A DNA stretch of 64,000 nucleotides from CAYXGZ01 sp964464755 (GCA_964464755.1 CAYXGZ010000014.1:8698-72697); one strand, 5' to 3'; counted from the first letter of the stretch, positions 51,296-59,705 are shown. Translations and numbers: made by a program. The notes: generated by a model from the letters alone, not told the origin.

Positions 51296-52345
51296 TCAGT
51301 AGCCGGACCCCGAGGCCCGCTTGCGCATCTGCATCTGGGTCAGCGTGAGGAGCACGCCGTTGAGCTGCACGTCGTCCGGGGAGATCTTGATCCCCTTGTT
51401 CAGCCACTGCATCGCCTCGGTGTAGTTCAGCTCCGCGGCCCAGAGCCGGCCGAGCCGGTAGTAGGTCCGCACGAGCCACTGGTCGAGGAGCACGTCGAGC
51501 TCCTTCGCCTGCTTGATCACGGCGACGTCGTTCGATTTCGCGAGGGCTTCGGTCAGCTTGCGGCCCTCGAGGAGCTTGGCCTCGGAGGCCTTGTAGGCCT
51601 TGTCGGCCTTCGTGAGGTTCGTCTTCGTCTCCTGGTCGAGCGCCTCGGACCACTGGGCCTTGGCCTCCTCGACGAGGTCGAGGACGGCCTGGAGGGACTT
51701 CTTGTCGGCCGCCTCCTTGTCCTTGGCGACCTGCTCGTCCTTCTTCTTCGCCTTGTCGGCCAGCTCGGCGGCGCGGCGCTCGTTCTCCTTGCGCAGCTCC
51801 TCCGCGAGCTTGCCGGCCTCCTTGAGGCCCTCCTCGTGGTAGGGCGTGTCGCGGAAGCGCTCGCCGAGCTCCTTGAGGAGCTTCAGGGCCTCCTCGTAGC
51901 GCTTCTGGGCGCCGAGCTTCTTGGCCTCCTCGAACTTGGATCGCGCCTCCTCGTTGCGCATCTCGTCGCGCTTCTTGCGGGCGCCCTCGGCGAAGGACTT
52001 GTCCAGCGCGGCCGCCTTGTCGTACTCGGCCCCCGCGGTGACGTAGAGCCCGTTCTGCAGGCAGTACTCCCCGAGGTCCCAGTGCGCCTGCGCGCTCGCG
52101 GGGTCGATCCGCTCCGCCTTCACGCGGTAGACCGACATCGGCATCATGTCCTTGAAGTCGACGGAGATCCGGCTCCCGTCCTTCAGGGCCAGCTCGATGC
52201 CCTTGTCGGTGACGGAGGCGATCTTCCCGAAGAGGAACTTGCCGTCCGCCTTGAGCTGGATCGCGTCCTCGCCCTTGTCCTGGGCCCGGGCGGGCGCGGG
52301 GAAGGCGAGCAGGGCGACGAGGGCGATCGTTCCGATGGCGCGCAT
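51296..52345 (-). CDS. Exported coiled-coil TPR protein
   Basis: The 349-residue protein has a signal peptide (about 1-20, ending ARAQ). It then has a short beta segment (KADGKFLFGKIASVTDKGI), TPR-like helices with YDKAAALDKSF, and a long charged coiled coil (about 140-250). A second TPR with TEAMQWLNKGIKISPDD sits near the end. ATG 52345 is chosen over GTG 52351 because AGGAG lies 7 nt upstream. The beta segment resembles the small SH3-like domain found in planctomycete proteins that report 'FASFxLxDGSxxxV', but this is uncertain. Function is unknown. Confidence 0.7.
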   Translation of the reverse strand: MRAIGTIALVALLAFPAPARAQDKGEDAIQLKADGKFLFGKIASVTDKGIELALKDGSRISVDFKDMMPMSVYRVKAERIDPASAQAHWDLGEYCLQNGLYVTAGAEYDKAAALDKSFAEGARKKRDEMRNEEARSKFEEAKKLGAQKRYEEALKLLKELGERFRDTPYHEEGLKEAGKLAEELRKENERRAAELADKAKKKDEQVAKDKEAADKKSLQAVLDLVEEAKAQWSEALDQETKTNLTKADKAYKASEAKLLEGRKLTEALAKSNDVAVIKQAKELDVLLDQWLVRTYYRLGRLWAAELNYTEAMQWLNKGIKISPDDVQLNGVLLTLTQMQMRKRASGSGY

Positions 52346-52414
52346 AGGCACTCCTGGGGCGGTCCTTACCTATACAGACGCGGCGCGCGGGCCCATTCCC
52401 GCGGGAATCCGCCG

Positions 52415-53092
52415 CTACTTGCCGCAGCAGCCCCCCTTGGGCTGCTCGGGCTCCGGGATCGGGTTCAGCTGCTGGCCGCACTCCGGGCACATCCCGGCGG
52501 CCGTCGCCCGGGAACAGCCGAGCGCGCAGGCGAATTTCGCCGCGGGACAGGCCGGCTCCGGCAGCTCGGCGTCCTTCAGCGAGAGGCTCGCGCCGGCCAG
52601 GCCCTTGCGCAGGCCCGCCAGCGTGGCCCGCGCCGGGAAGTCGCCCGCCGCGATCCAGCCCTCCTCGGTCGGGTCGACCGAGGTGATCACCGTCGGGGCC
52701 GCCGAGAAGATCCGCTCCAGCGTCGCCCGGTCCGTGGTCCCCGTCCCCCAGAACCGCAGCTTGCCGGCGATCGACGTCGCGCCCTCGTCCAGCGTGTACT
52801 CCGCCTTGAGCTTGAGCTTCTCCTTCACCTGCTCGGAGGCGGCCGCGAGGAGCTCGACGACCTCCCCGACGCGGAACAGCCCCTGGCGGTGCGCGTGGAC
52901 GACGAGCAGGACCCGGCCCTCCGGGATCCACCAGTGGCCCGTGGCGCCGGGGATCTTGTCGGACACGGCCTTGCGGATCGCCGCGTAGTCGTGGTACTGC
53001 GTCGCGCCCTGGACGGCGACGTGGATGCGCCGCTCCGGAGCCTCCTGGAGGAGGGGGAGCAGCAGCGGCAGCGCGAGCAGGAGGGTCTTCAC
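52415..53092 (-). CDS. Exported protein with C-terminal Cys-rich (zinc-ribbon-like) tail
   Basis: The 225-residue protein has a signal peptide (about 1-15, Leu-rich) and a domain of alternating strands and helices (about 22-150). The Cys-rich end has CPAAKFACALGCS, CPECG and a final GGCCGK. The CPECG pair suggests a zinc ribbon. Paired Cys at the tail suit metal binding. GTG 53092 follows TATAAT (53104-53099) by 6 nt. Function is unknown. It lies downstream of the VWA gene with a 36-nt gap. Confidence 0.65.
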   Translation of the reverse strand: MKTLLLALPLLLPLLQEAPERRIHVAVQGATQYHDYAAIRKAVSDKIPGATGHWWIPEGRVLLVVHAHRQGLFRVGEVVELLAAASEQVKEKLKLKAEYTLDEGATSIAGKLRFWGTGTTDRATLERIFSAAPTVITSVDPTEEGWIAAGDFPARATLAGLRKGLAGASLSLKDAELPEPACPAAKFACALGCSRATAAGMCPECGQQLNPIPEPEQPKGGCCGK

Positions 53093-53098
53093 GGGGGG

Positions 53099-53104
53099 AT
53101 TATA
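53099..53104 (-). promoter_or_regulatory. -10 box before the Cys-rich exported protein gene
   Basis: A perfect TATAAT on the minus strand ends 6 nt before GTG 53092. No -35 match is seen at 16-18 nt. The arrangement implies a leaderless mRNA beginning at GTG. Confidence 0.55.
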
Positions 53105-53128
53105 CGACGGGGCCGGGGCGGCCGCCGG

Positions 53129-54505
53129 TCACTTCGCGCGGTGCTCGCCGCCCGCGAGCTTCGCGAGGAGCGGGAGCCCCTTGCCGGGCTCGCCGAACGC
53201 GACGGTGTGGACGATCGCGCCCAGGGGTCGCAGGCGCCGCGCGGCCACGCGGGCCACGAGCTCGTCGTCGACCAGCCTCCCGACCGTGGGCTGTCCGTCC
53301 GTCAGCACGACGATCGTGTCCGGGCCGTCGTCGCGCAGCCGGCCCGTCTCGGCGTTGCCCACCGTGGCCGCGGCCTTCTCCATCGCGAGCAGGAGGTTCG
53401 TCCCCTCCTGCAGGCCCATGCGGTCCACCCACGCGACCGCCTCGCGGCGCGAGCCCGCGTCGAGCACCCGGGTCGTCGTCGTGAACGCCGAGGAGGACTC
53501 GCCGAAGAAGAGCACGTTGACCCGCGCGCCGTCGGGCAGCTCGCCGAGGAGCCGCTTCAGCTCCGCCTTCGCGGCGGCGAAGCGGGACTCCTCGCGCATG
53601 CTCAGCGAGCGGTCCACGACGAAGCAGACGCGGGTCGAGTCGACGGGGATCTCGAAAAACGTCGTGCGGCCGGGGCCCTCGGCCCGCCTCGGGGCCGACG
53701 CGACGTAGCGGCCGGCCTGCCAGTCCTCGCCGTTGGCCTTCCACCAGTCGGCCCAGGTCTCCGGATCCGCGGGCAGCGACGTGCCCGTCGTCGCGACCAG
53801 CGCGGCGCCCGCCGCCGCGCGGAAGCGCGCGTCCGAGCCCTTCATCGCGGCGACCAGGGGCCCGACGCCCTCGCGGATCCCGCGCAGCGCCCCCGCGGCC
53901 GCGAGCCGGACCTGCCAGTTCGCGTGGGCGAGGTGGGCCAGCGCCTTCGGCGTGCGCGCCGCCTCGAGCAGGGCCGCGAGCACCGCGGGCTCGGTCTCGC
54001 GATCGAGCAGCGCGGCGAGCTCGGCCTCCGCCTTCATCCGGCCCAGGCCCTCGGCGAGCTCCGCCCGCAGCAGCCAGGACCCGGAGGACGAGTACGCCTC
54101 GACGACCGCGGGGATCGAGCCCCGCGGCAGCTGGCCGAAGGCCTCGCGCAGCAGGTCGTGGATGCGCTCGCCGGCGATCGCCCGCCGGTTCGCCTCGTCG
54201 AGCGACTTGCGCGCCCGATCCAGGGCGGCGGCCTTCTCCGTCTCCTCGAACGCCGTGAGCGTGATCGTGGTCTCGACGCGGTAGACGTCGCGGCTGGTCG
54301 ACACGACGGCGGAGTGCAGCGAGGCGATGCGGTCGCGGTTGCGCGGCAGGAGCGCGGCAAGGGTCCGGCCGGCCTTCGCGGGGTCGCCCGCCGCCAGGTC
54401 CCGGATCGCCGCCTCCGCGGCGTCCGCGTCCGCCTCGCGGATCGCGGCGTGGAGGCGGTCGGAGGGCGACTGGAGGAGGAGCAGCGAAAGCAGGAGCGGG
54501 GCCAT
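53129..54505 (-). CDS. Exported HEAT-repeat/VWA-domain protein
   Basis: The 458-residue protein has an N-terminal Leu-rich signal (about 1-12). HEAT-like alpha repeats follow (about 15-245, for example HANWQVRLAAAGALRGI). A von Willebrand A domain (about 285-458) has the intact MIDAS metal site DRSLSM, a conserved Thr (EGTN) and Asp (LTDGQP). VWA domains bind proteins through Mg2+. This combination is typical of planctomycete exported proteins that may monitor or assemble envelope components. It lies 36 nt downstream of the barrel selenoprotein gene and may be co-expressed with it. Confidence 0.85.
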   Translation of the reverse strand: MAPLLLSLLLLQSPSDRLHAAIREADADAAEAAIRDLAAGDPAKAGRTLAALLPRNRDRIASLHSAVVSTSRDVYRVETTITLTAFEETEKAAALDRARKSLDEANRRAIAGERIHDLLREAFGQLPRGSIPAVVEAYSSSGSWLLRAELAEGLGRMKAEAELAALLDRETEPAVLAALLEAARTPKALAHLAHANWQVRLAAAGALRGIREGVGPLVAAMKGSDARFRAAAGAALVATTGTSLPADPETWADWWKANGEDWQAGRYVASAPRRAEGPGRTTFFEIPVDSTRVCFVVDRSLSMREESRFAAAKAELKRLLGELPDGARVNVLFFGESSSAFTTTTRVLDAGSRREAVAWVDRMGLQEGTNLLLAMEKAAATVGNAETGRLRDDGPDTIVVLTDGQPTVGRLVDDELVARVAARRLRPLGAIVHTVAFGEPGKGLPLLAKLAGGEHRAK

Positions 54506-54541
54506 CGATGGATCGGACGCCGCGCCGGGGCGGGGGTAAAA

Positions 54542-55534
54542 CTATTTCGGCGCCGCGCCGAGCGGGATCTCGAGGCCGAGCGACGCGATCCACTCGAGGT
54601 CGAAGGAGTCGCCGCCCTCGGGGAGGCGGACGTCGAGCACCTTCGTGTAGGTCGGCAGCAGGGTCCAGCGGTTGGGCAGCCGGATCGGGGCCGCGACGAT
54701 CAGGCTCGACATCAGGTAGCGCGTGTTCGGGTCCGGGTCGCCGTCCCAGTAGCCGCGGGTCTGGTAGAGGAGGGAGTACTTCGCGGAGATCGCGATCCAC
54801 GGGGCCGGGCTCCAGCGCGGGCCGAGGACGAGGTCCAGGGACGACGGGGCGCGGTAGCCGTGGCGGTTCTCGTAGAGCGTGGCCTGGACGCCCGCGCCCG
54901 CGTCGAGGGCGAAGCGCTCCCCGAGCGGCGTGAACCACGAGATCCGCGCGTAGGGATCGAAGGTCCCGCTGCCGCCCTGGATGTGCTGGTGGGGGAGGCC
55001 GAGCAGCCCGCGCTCGTAGGGATCGGCGTAGGTCCGGGCCGTCGGGAGGCTGAGGCCGAAGGTGAAGCGCCAGGGGCCCTCCTGGAGGTTCGCGCCGATG
55101 CGGAGGTCGCCGAAACCGTCGAGGCGCTCGGTCCGGTGGTGCAGGTCGCCCTCGGGATTCGCGAAGGGGGTTCCGTCGGGGAGCGTGTACCTGGCCTTCA
55201 CGGACTTGAGGTCGTAGGGGACTTCGAGGAGCGCGTCCCAGGCGCCGCCGAGGGGGACCTGGAGGGCGAGCTCGTGGCGGGTCCAGTCGACGGAGACGTG
55301 GTGGGTGTTGGGGACGGGGTCGACGTCGGGGTGGCTGCCGTCCATCGGGACGAATTGCGAGCGCAGCCTCAGGGTGACCTGGTCGACCGCACGGGTCGAG
55401 CCGTCCTTCGGGAGGACGGGGTTGCTTCAAGCCGGTCAGTTCTGGGCGGAGGCCGCTCCGGCGGCGAAGGCGAGGGCGGCCAGGGCGAGGACCGCGCGGA
55501 ATACCAGGCGGCGGGTCGGATCAGCGCTTCGCAT
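54542..55534 (-). CDS. Outer-membrane beta-barrel protein with two in-frame UGA codons (Sec-x-x-Sec)
   Basis: From ATG 55534 a clean signal peptide (1-32, ending AASAQN) is followed by UGA (55438-55436), Pro, Ala and UGA (55429-55427). The same frame then continues SNPVLPKDGSTRAVDQVT for 294 more codons to the stop. Read as Sec33-Pro-Ala-Sec36, the motif looks like CxxC (CPAC) at the mature N-terminus. Beyond it, alternating amphipathic strands with aromatic ends (for example WIASLGLEIPL at the C-terminus) fit an outer-membrane barrel. A perfect hairpin lies 7 nt after the second UGA. A start at the internal ATG 55345 would lack any signal peptide. The alternative is a pseudogene with two nonsense codons. 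The start overlaps the HMA anti-sigma gene by 14 nt. Confidence 0.75.
55401..55419 (-). promoter_or_regulatory. bSECIS-like hairpin for Sec33 and Sec36
   Basis: Minus strand: CCGTCCT (55419-55413), loop CCCGA (55412-55408), AGGACGG (55407-55401), seven perfect pairs. The loop lies about 18-22 nt from the U of the second UGA and 27-31 nt from that of the first, within the 16-37 nt usually quoted for bacterial elements. One hairpin could therefore serve both codons. Confidence 0.65.
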
Positions 55535-56507
55535 CGAAGCCCGCCTCCTTGAGCGCGCGGATGACGGCGTCGAGGTCGAGGGTCCCCTTCGCGGAGACGA
55601 CGAGCTGCATCGAGACGGGGTCGAACTTGGCGTCGGCGACGCCGGCGACCTTGCGGGCCGCGCCCTCGGCGATCGTGCAGCACGCGCCGCAGGTCACGCC
55701 CTCGACGGAGAGGCGTTCGCCGTCGAACGCGAGCCGGCCCTCGGGGGTGTCGAGGACGAGGTCGACGAGCTCGGCCTCGGGGAGGCGGCCGATCCAGGCG
55801 TGGCAGGTCGAGCCCGCGCGGCAGAGGACGACGGTGTTGGGGCCGCAGCGGAAGACGTGGTAGGGGCGGCCGTTGCGGGTCCGGCGGGCCGAGTCGGGCA
55901 GGGCGGCGCCGGAGTCGGGGACGACGAGCAGCGAGATGGGGACGGGGCCCTTGCGGTAGAGGATCCAGGGCACCGCCTTGGCGCTGCCCTCGACTTCGCA
56001 GCTGCATCCGCCCTCGCAGCAGGTTCCGGCGCCGAGGTTCGGGGGCGCCAGCTCGAGCTTGAGCTTGTCGCGGAAGTACCCCTCGACGGCCTCGGGGGCG
56101 GCCTCGGGTAGGCGGCCCGTGGCGACGAGGCGGTCGTGCGCCTCGGAGGTGGCGCGCACGAACGCGGGGACCTCGGCGACCGCGTCGCGCGTCGGCAGGA
56201 GGAGGAACGAGAGGAGGAGGCCCGCGGCGGCGGCGAAGGGGGCGATCCAGGCGACGAGGCGGCGGCGGGTGCCGCTGCGCTCGGCGGCGTCGAGGCCGCG
56301 GCGGATGCGGTCGGCGAGCTGGGGGGGGAAGGCGGGCGCGGGGGCGGAGGCGATGCGGAGGTTGAGCCGCGCCAGCGTCTTGAGGACGCGGCGGCAGTCC
56401 GCGCAATCGGCGAGGTGGGTGCGGACGAGGATGGCGTCCTCGCCGCCGATCTCGCCGTCGGCGAAGGCCCCGACGAGGAGCCCCAGGTCCCGGCATTCGT
56501 TGCTCAC
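55521..56507 (-). CDS. Zinc-finger anti-sigma factor fused to a heavy-metal-associated (HMA) domain
   Basis: The 328-residue protein starts at GTG 56507 with GAGG 3 nt upstream. The N-terminus has the zinc-finger anti-sigma signature HLADCADC (HxxxCxxC, about 32-39) and a transmembrane helix (about 88-106). The middle, probably periplasmic, region is Cys-rich (GTCCEGGCSCE). The end is an HMA fold with GVTCGACC (about 270-277), which binds soft metals such as Cu, Hg or Zn. A metal- or thiol-sensing anti-sigma factor is a reasonable inference. The likely partner is the ECF sigma factor at 57615-58115. Its end overlaps the start of the Sec-x-x-Sec barrel gene by 14 nt, so the two are co-translated. 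Confidence 0.8.
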   Translation of the reverse strand: MSNECRDLGLLVGAFADGEIGGEDAILVRTHLADCADCRRVLKTLARLNLRIASAPAPAFPPQLADRIRRGLDAAERSGTRRRLVAWIAPFAAAAGLLLSFLLLPTRDAVAEVPAFVRATSEAHDRLVATGRLPEAAPEAVEGYFRDKLKLELAPPNLGAGTCCEGGCSCEVEGSAKAVPWILYRKGPVPISLLVVPDSGAALPDSARRTRNGRPYHVFRCGPNTVVLCRAGSTCHAWIGRLPEAELVDLVLDTPEGRLAFDGERLSVEGVTCGACCTIAEGAARKVAGVADAKFDPVSMQLVVSAKGTLDLDAVIRALKEAGFDAKR

Positions 56508-56637
56508 GCCCTCGTAACGCGCGAGGCCTGCGCGATATTCAAGGGGCTCACAATTTGCCCCCACCGGCGCGGGGATGGGGTATCCTTGGGGTGTGGAGCG
56601 CATGGTCCATGGGACCCCGCTCCCTGGGGGGGAATGG

Positions 56638-57618
56638 ATGTTGAGGCCCCTGGTCCTGGGCTTGGTCCTGGCGGGTGCCGCGGCTCCGGCCTCGGCGCAG
56701 GACCTCGGAATCCCCCTCTCGTTGCACCCCTCGATCGGTCTCCCCTCGACGGGCGCCGCGGCCGTCCACGTCCCCACGCTCCTCGAGCTGCTCCACGAGA
56801 GCGGCGACTTCGACCAGCAGTGCCGGGAGACGTACCGGACGGCGTGGCTGGGGATGCAGCCGATCGACGGCCCGCTGGCCCTGGACATCGTGCTGGGCCT
56901 GCCCTGCGGCGTGATGACGCTGATCAACGACGGGTGGCGCGGCCTGGTGGACCCGGGCGGCTGCCGCTCGGTGCTCGACGACCGGAACCGCTCCGCCCTG
57001 GCGAAGATCCTGGACGCGACGGACTACGAGGCCGAGGAGCGGCCCGGCCGCGCCGTGCTCCAGCTCTGGGGCGAGCGCGAGGTGAGGTACTTCTCGAAGA
57101 TCGCCGACTCCGACGCGATCCCGATCGGGTACATCCTCGGCCTGGAGGATCTCGACGCGGACGTCGTGAAGGACGGGCAGAGAAAGCTGCTCTTCGACGT
57201 CGCGAAGAAGGTCTACTTCAGCCGCGGCTTCGGGCAGATCGACGACCGCATCCGGCACGACGGCTTCAACGTCTCGTCGTGGCGGGCCATGGACTTCGTG
57301 GCGGCCCCGCCGGTCCTGGCCGCGTACCTCTACCTCCGCGGCTGGGAGAAGCCGGTCAACTTCGGGCCGGTGCGGGCCGTGTTCCACCTGGAGCCCGTGC
57401 AGAAGATCCTCGACCGCCGCTCGTCGGACTCCGAGGACCTCGTGACGGCGGCCGGCCTCGAGATCGGGGTGCGCGGGCTCCCCGTGAAGTTCCTGGTCTC
57501 GGCGGGCCTGCACGACGGGGACATGGAGATCGACTTCATCGGGATCGGGACGAGCCTCGGCAAGGCGAAGCAGGCCGTCCGCACCGAGCACGACATCGAG
57601 GATTCCCGGGACCGCTAG
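56638..57618 (+). CDS. Exported protein of unknown function
   Basis: The 326-residue protein starts at ATG 56638 with GGGGGGA 4 nt upstream; earlier in-frame starts would bury the signal peptide (about 1-21, ending PASAQ). The mature part has alternating alpha and beta segments with YFSKIADSDAIPIGYILG and GYDDR-like turns, and no known motif. It sits on the plus strand between a minus-strand sigma factor and its probable anti-sigma gene. Its stop overlaps the convergent sigma-factor stop by 4 nt. A -10-like TATCCT (56581-56586) lies upstream. Confidence 0.65.
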   Translation: MLRPLVLGLVLAGAAAPASAQDLGIPLSLHPSIGLPSTGAAAVHVPTLLELLHESGDFDQQCRETYRTAWLGMQPIDGPLALDIVLGLPCGVMTLINDGWRGLVDPGGCRSVLDDRNRSALAKILDATDYEAEERPGRAVLQLWGEREVRYFSKIADSDAIPIGYILGLEDLDADVVKDGQRKLLFDVAKKVYFSRGFGQIDDRIRHDGFNVSSWRAMDFVAAPPVLAAYLYLRGWEKPVNFGPVRAVFHLEPVQKILDRRSSDSEDLVTAAGLEIGVRGLPVKFLVSAGLHDGDMEIDFIGIGTSLGKAKQAVRTEHDIEDSRDR

Positions 57619-58115
57619 GAGCCCGCCCCCAGTTCCCGCGCCAGCGCGTTCCTCGCGTGGTGCAGCCCCGACATCACCGAGCCCGCGGGCCAGCCCAGGA
57701 TCTCCGCCATCTCCGCGTAGCTGAACCCCTGCACCTCGCGGAGGAGCAGCAGCAGCTGCTGCCGGGCGGGGAGGCGGGAGAGGGCCGACGCGACGGCGCC
57801 CGGCTCGAGCCCCGCCGCGAGCGGCGGGATCGCCTCGAGCGCCGGCTCCACCCCGGGGTCGAGGGTCGCGGGTTCCAGCCGGCGCCTCCGCCTCAGGTCG
57901 ACGTGGGCGTTGCGGAGGATGGTGAAGATCCAGGACTTGAAGTGCGACTCCTCGCGGTAGGCCCCGAAGCCGCGGTAGCCGCGGAGGCAGGCCTCCTGGA
58001 CGAGGTCGAGGGCGTCGGCCTCGGAGCCCGAGAGGGCGAGGGCGGCGCGGTACAGGTCGTGGTGGAGGGGGGCGAGGAGGCGCTCGAAGCGGGCTCGGGC
58101 ATCCGGGGCGGACAT
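57615..58115 (-). CDS. ECF sigma factor
   Basis: The 166-residue protein has region 2 (DALDLVQEACLRGYRG, then FKSWIFTILRN) and region 4 (ALSRLPARQQLLLLLREV, then FSYAEMAEILGWPAGSV) of ECF sigma factors, of normal short length and without extra domains. It follows the cyclophilin gene by 3 nt in a minus-strand operon. Its likely anti-sigma partner is encoded at 55521-56507, separated from it by an antisense gene. Confidence 0.92.
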   Translation of the reverse strand: MSAPDARARFERLLAPLHHDLYRAALALSGSEADALDLVQEACLRGYRGFGAYREESHFKSWIFTILRNAHVDLRRRRRLEPATLDPGVEPALEAIPPLAAGLEPGAVASALSRLPARQQLLLLLREVQGFSYAEMAEILGWPAGSVMSGLHHARNALARELGAGS

Positions 58116-58118
58116 CGC

Positions 58119-59159
58119 CTACTTCGGGATGCGGACCGCCTCGTACTTGTGGTCGCGCTTGCGCTCGACGCGGGCGGAGTCGATCTCGTCCTTGTCGGGC
58201 GCGACGGCGCGGGCGGTCGCGATCGAGCCCTGGTCCTCCGGGATGACCTGGCCGAACACCGTCGCGTCGCCGGGGGCGTCGACGGAGTTGAGGAGGATCT
58301 GGAACTCGGTGCCGGAGTTGCCGGCGCCGTCGGGGCGGCGGACGAGGAGCAGGGCGCCGACGTCGCCCGGGCGGGCGGTCTTCTCGGCGTCGAGGGCGAA
58401 GTTCTTGGCGCCCTCCTTCTTCGGGTTCACCTGGAGGCGGTCGTCGTCGACCTTCTTGAAGGTGAGGCCCGCGAGGTAGCCCTCCTCGACGAGCTGGATG
58501 AAGTTGGCGACGGAGTTCGGGGCCTCGTCCTCGAAGAGCTCGATCTTGATCGGCTCGGGGCGGCCCTTGATGCGGATCGCGACGATCGGGTGCGGCTCCT
58601 TGACGGGCGTGCCGCGGAGGGGGTTCCCCTTGACGCGCGAGGAGGCGTAGGGGTGGACGTCGAGGAGCGGCGTCTTGAGGGCGGCCTGCTCCTTGGAGTC
58701 GCGGTACTCCTTGTTCTCGCGGAGGACCTGGGCGGAGCGCTCGACGGAGGTGCGGAAGGCCGTCTCGTCGGGGAAGCGCTGGATGAAGTCCTCGTAGACG
58801 GCGAGGGCGTCGTCGATCTGGTGGTGGCGGACGTAGTGGTCGCCGAGGACCACGAGGACGCGGGGCTCGCCGCGGGTGCCGGCGTACTTCTTCTTCAGCT
58901 CGAGGAGCTTCGTGGTGCCGGCCTCGGCGGTGGGGGAGCCCGCGGCGGCCGCGAGGTCCTTCTCGAGGCGGTCGAAGAGGGTGCGCTGGTGGAGGACGTT
59001 CACGTAGATGATGACGCAGACGACGATGAGGACCGCGGAGAGCGTGATGATGATCTTCGCGTGGCGCTCGCCGAACTCGTTGACGCGGTCGAGCCAGCCG
59101 CCGCCGCCGACGGCGGCGTCGGCGTCCTGGATCCCGGGCCTCTTCTCGCTCACCGGCAT
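58119..59159 (-). CDS. Membrane-anchored cyclophilin-type peptidyl-prolyl isomerase
   Basis: The 346-residue protein has an N-terminal cytoplasmic tail, a transmembrane helix (about 34-54), TPR-like helices (about 60-150) and a C-terminal cyclophilin domain (about 185-345) facing the periplasm. The domain has IKIELFEDEAPNSVANF and SGTEFQILL...TVFGQV. The catalytic FHRV segment reads FKKV, so the key Arg is Lys, and activity may be low or lost. It probably acts as a folding helper for exported proteins. It lies 6 nt after the lipoprotein gene and 3 nt before the ECF sigma gene. Confidence 0.85.
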   Translation of the reverse strand: MPVSEKRPGIQDADAAVGGGGWLDRVNEFGERHAKIIITLSAVLIVVCVIIYVNVLHQRTLFDRLEKDLAAAAGSPTAEAGTTKLLELKKKYAGTRGEPRVLVVLGDHYVRHHQIDDALAVYEDFIQRFPDETAFRTSVERSAQVLRENKEYRDSKEQAALKTPLLDVHPYASSRVKGNPLRGTPVKEPHPIVAIRIKGRPEPIKIELFEDEAPNSVANFIQLVEEGYLAGLTFKKVDDDRLQVNPKKEGAKNFALDAEKTARPGDVGALLLVRRPDGAGNSGTEFQILLNSVDAPGDATVFGQVIPEDQGSIATARAVAPDKDEIDSARVERKRDHKYEAVRIPK

Positions 59160-59165
59160 GGGTTC

Positions 59166-59570
59166 CTACTTTTTCGCGTCCAGGCGGACGGTCGCGACGA
59201 CCTTGTGGCCCGTCGAGGTCAGCTCGACGGTGCAGGTCTCCGGGTCCTTCTGGAAGACGAGCTTGACGGGGTCCTTCCCCTCGCCGGAGACCTTCTTCCA
59301 GCCGTGGACGGGGAGGGCCTTCTCGTAGAAGTCGGCGACGTCCTGGAGCTTGCGGGAGCCGGAGTACTTCTGGGTGTAGGTCCGGATCTTGCCGCTGGGG
59401 GCGACGTGGCCGTAGCCCTCGTCGTAGTCGAGGCCCTCGGGGGCGGGGACGTCCTCGAACACGGCCTTGACCTGGCCGGGGTTCGGCTCCTTGGGCGGGC
59501 CCTCGCAGCCCGCGGACGCGAGCGCGAGCGCGAGCAGGGCGGCCAGCACGGCGGCGGCGCGGGTAGTCAT
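59166..59570 (-). CDS. Small lipoprotein
   Basis: The 134-residue protein has a lipoprotein signal (ALASAGC, lipid on about Cys22). A compact domain follows with LDYDEGYGHVAPSGKIRTYT, a helix, and strands ending in VVATVRLDAKK. A box TAGGAT and an SD-like GAGAGGA lie upstream of ATG 59570. It is the first gene of an operon-like series with the cyclophilin and the ECF sigma factor, which suggests an envelope-stress context. No known family is recognised. Confidence 0.7.
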   Translation of the reverse strand: MTTRAAAVLAALLALALASAGCEGPPKEPNPGQVKAVFEDVPAPEGLDYDEGYGHVAPSGKIRTYTQKYSGSRKLQDVADFYEKALPVHGWKKVSGEGKDPVKLVFQKDPETCTVELTSTGHKVVATVRLDAKK

Positions 59571-59642
59571 CGCGGGTTCCTCTCTCGGGGATTTCGAGGG
59601 ACCTATCCTACCGGGGGCGTCCCCCAAGTCAACCGGTTTTTC

Positions 59643-59674
59643 CCCCCGGCGCGGCGGCGGGGGCCGGGTTTTTT
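59643..59674 (+). terminator. Weak terminator-like element upstream of nuoA
   Basis: CCCCCG (59643-59648) can pair with CGGGGG (59658-59663), and six T follow at 59669-59674. The five bases between stem and T-run weaken the case. It would insulate the nuo promoter from plus-strand readthrough. Confidence 0.25.
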
Positions 59675-59676
59675 CG

Positions 59677-59705
59677 TTGCGCGGGGTTCCGGGGGCCGGT
59701 AGTAT
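59677..59705 (+). promoter_or_regulatory. Promoter of the nuo genes with a leader hairpin
   Basis: TTGCGC (59677-59682), a 17-nt spacer and TAGTAT (59700-59705). The leader then contains a 7-bp palindrome CGGACCG/CGGTCCG (59724-59740, loop TCG), followed by GGAGG about 11-15 nt before ATG 59763. Confidence 0.6.

Noticed and set aside
55345..55347. Internal ATG as the start of the barrel gene
   Set aside because: The protein would have no signal peptide, though a perfect one lies in the same frame just upstream, interrupted only by two UGA codons.
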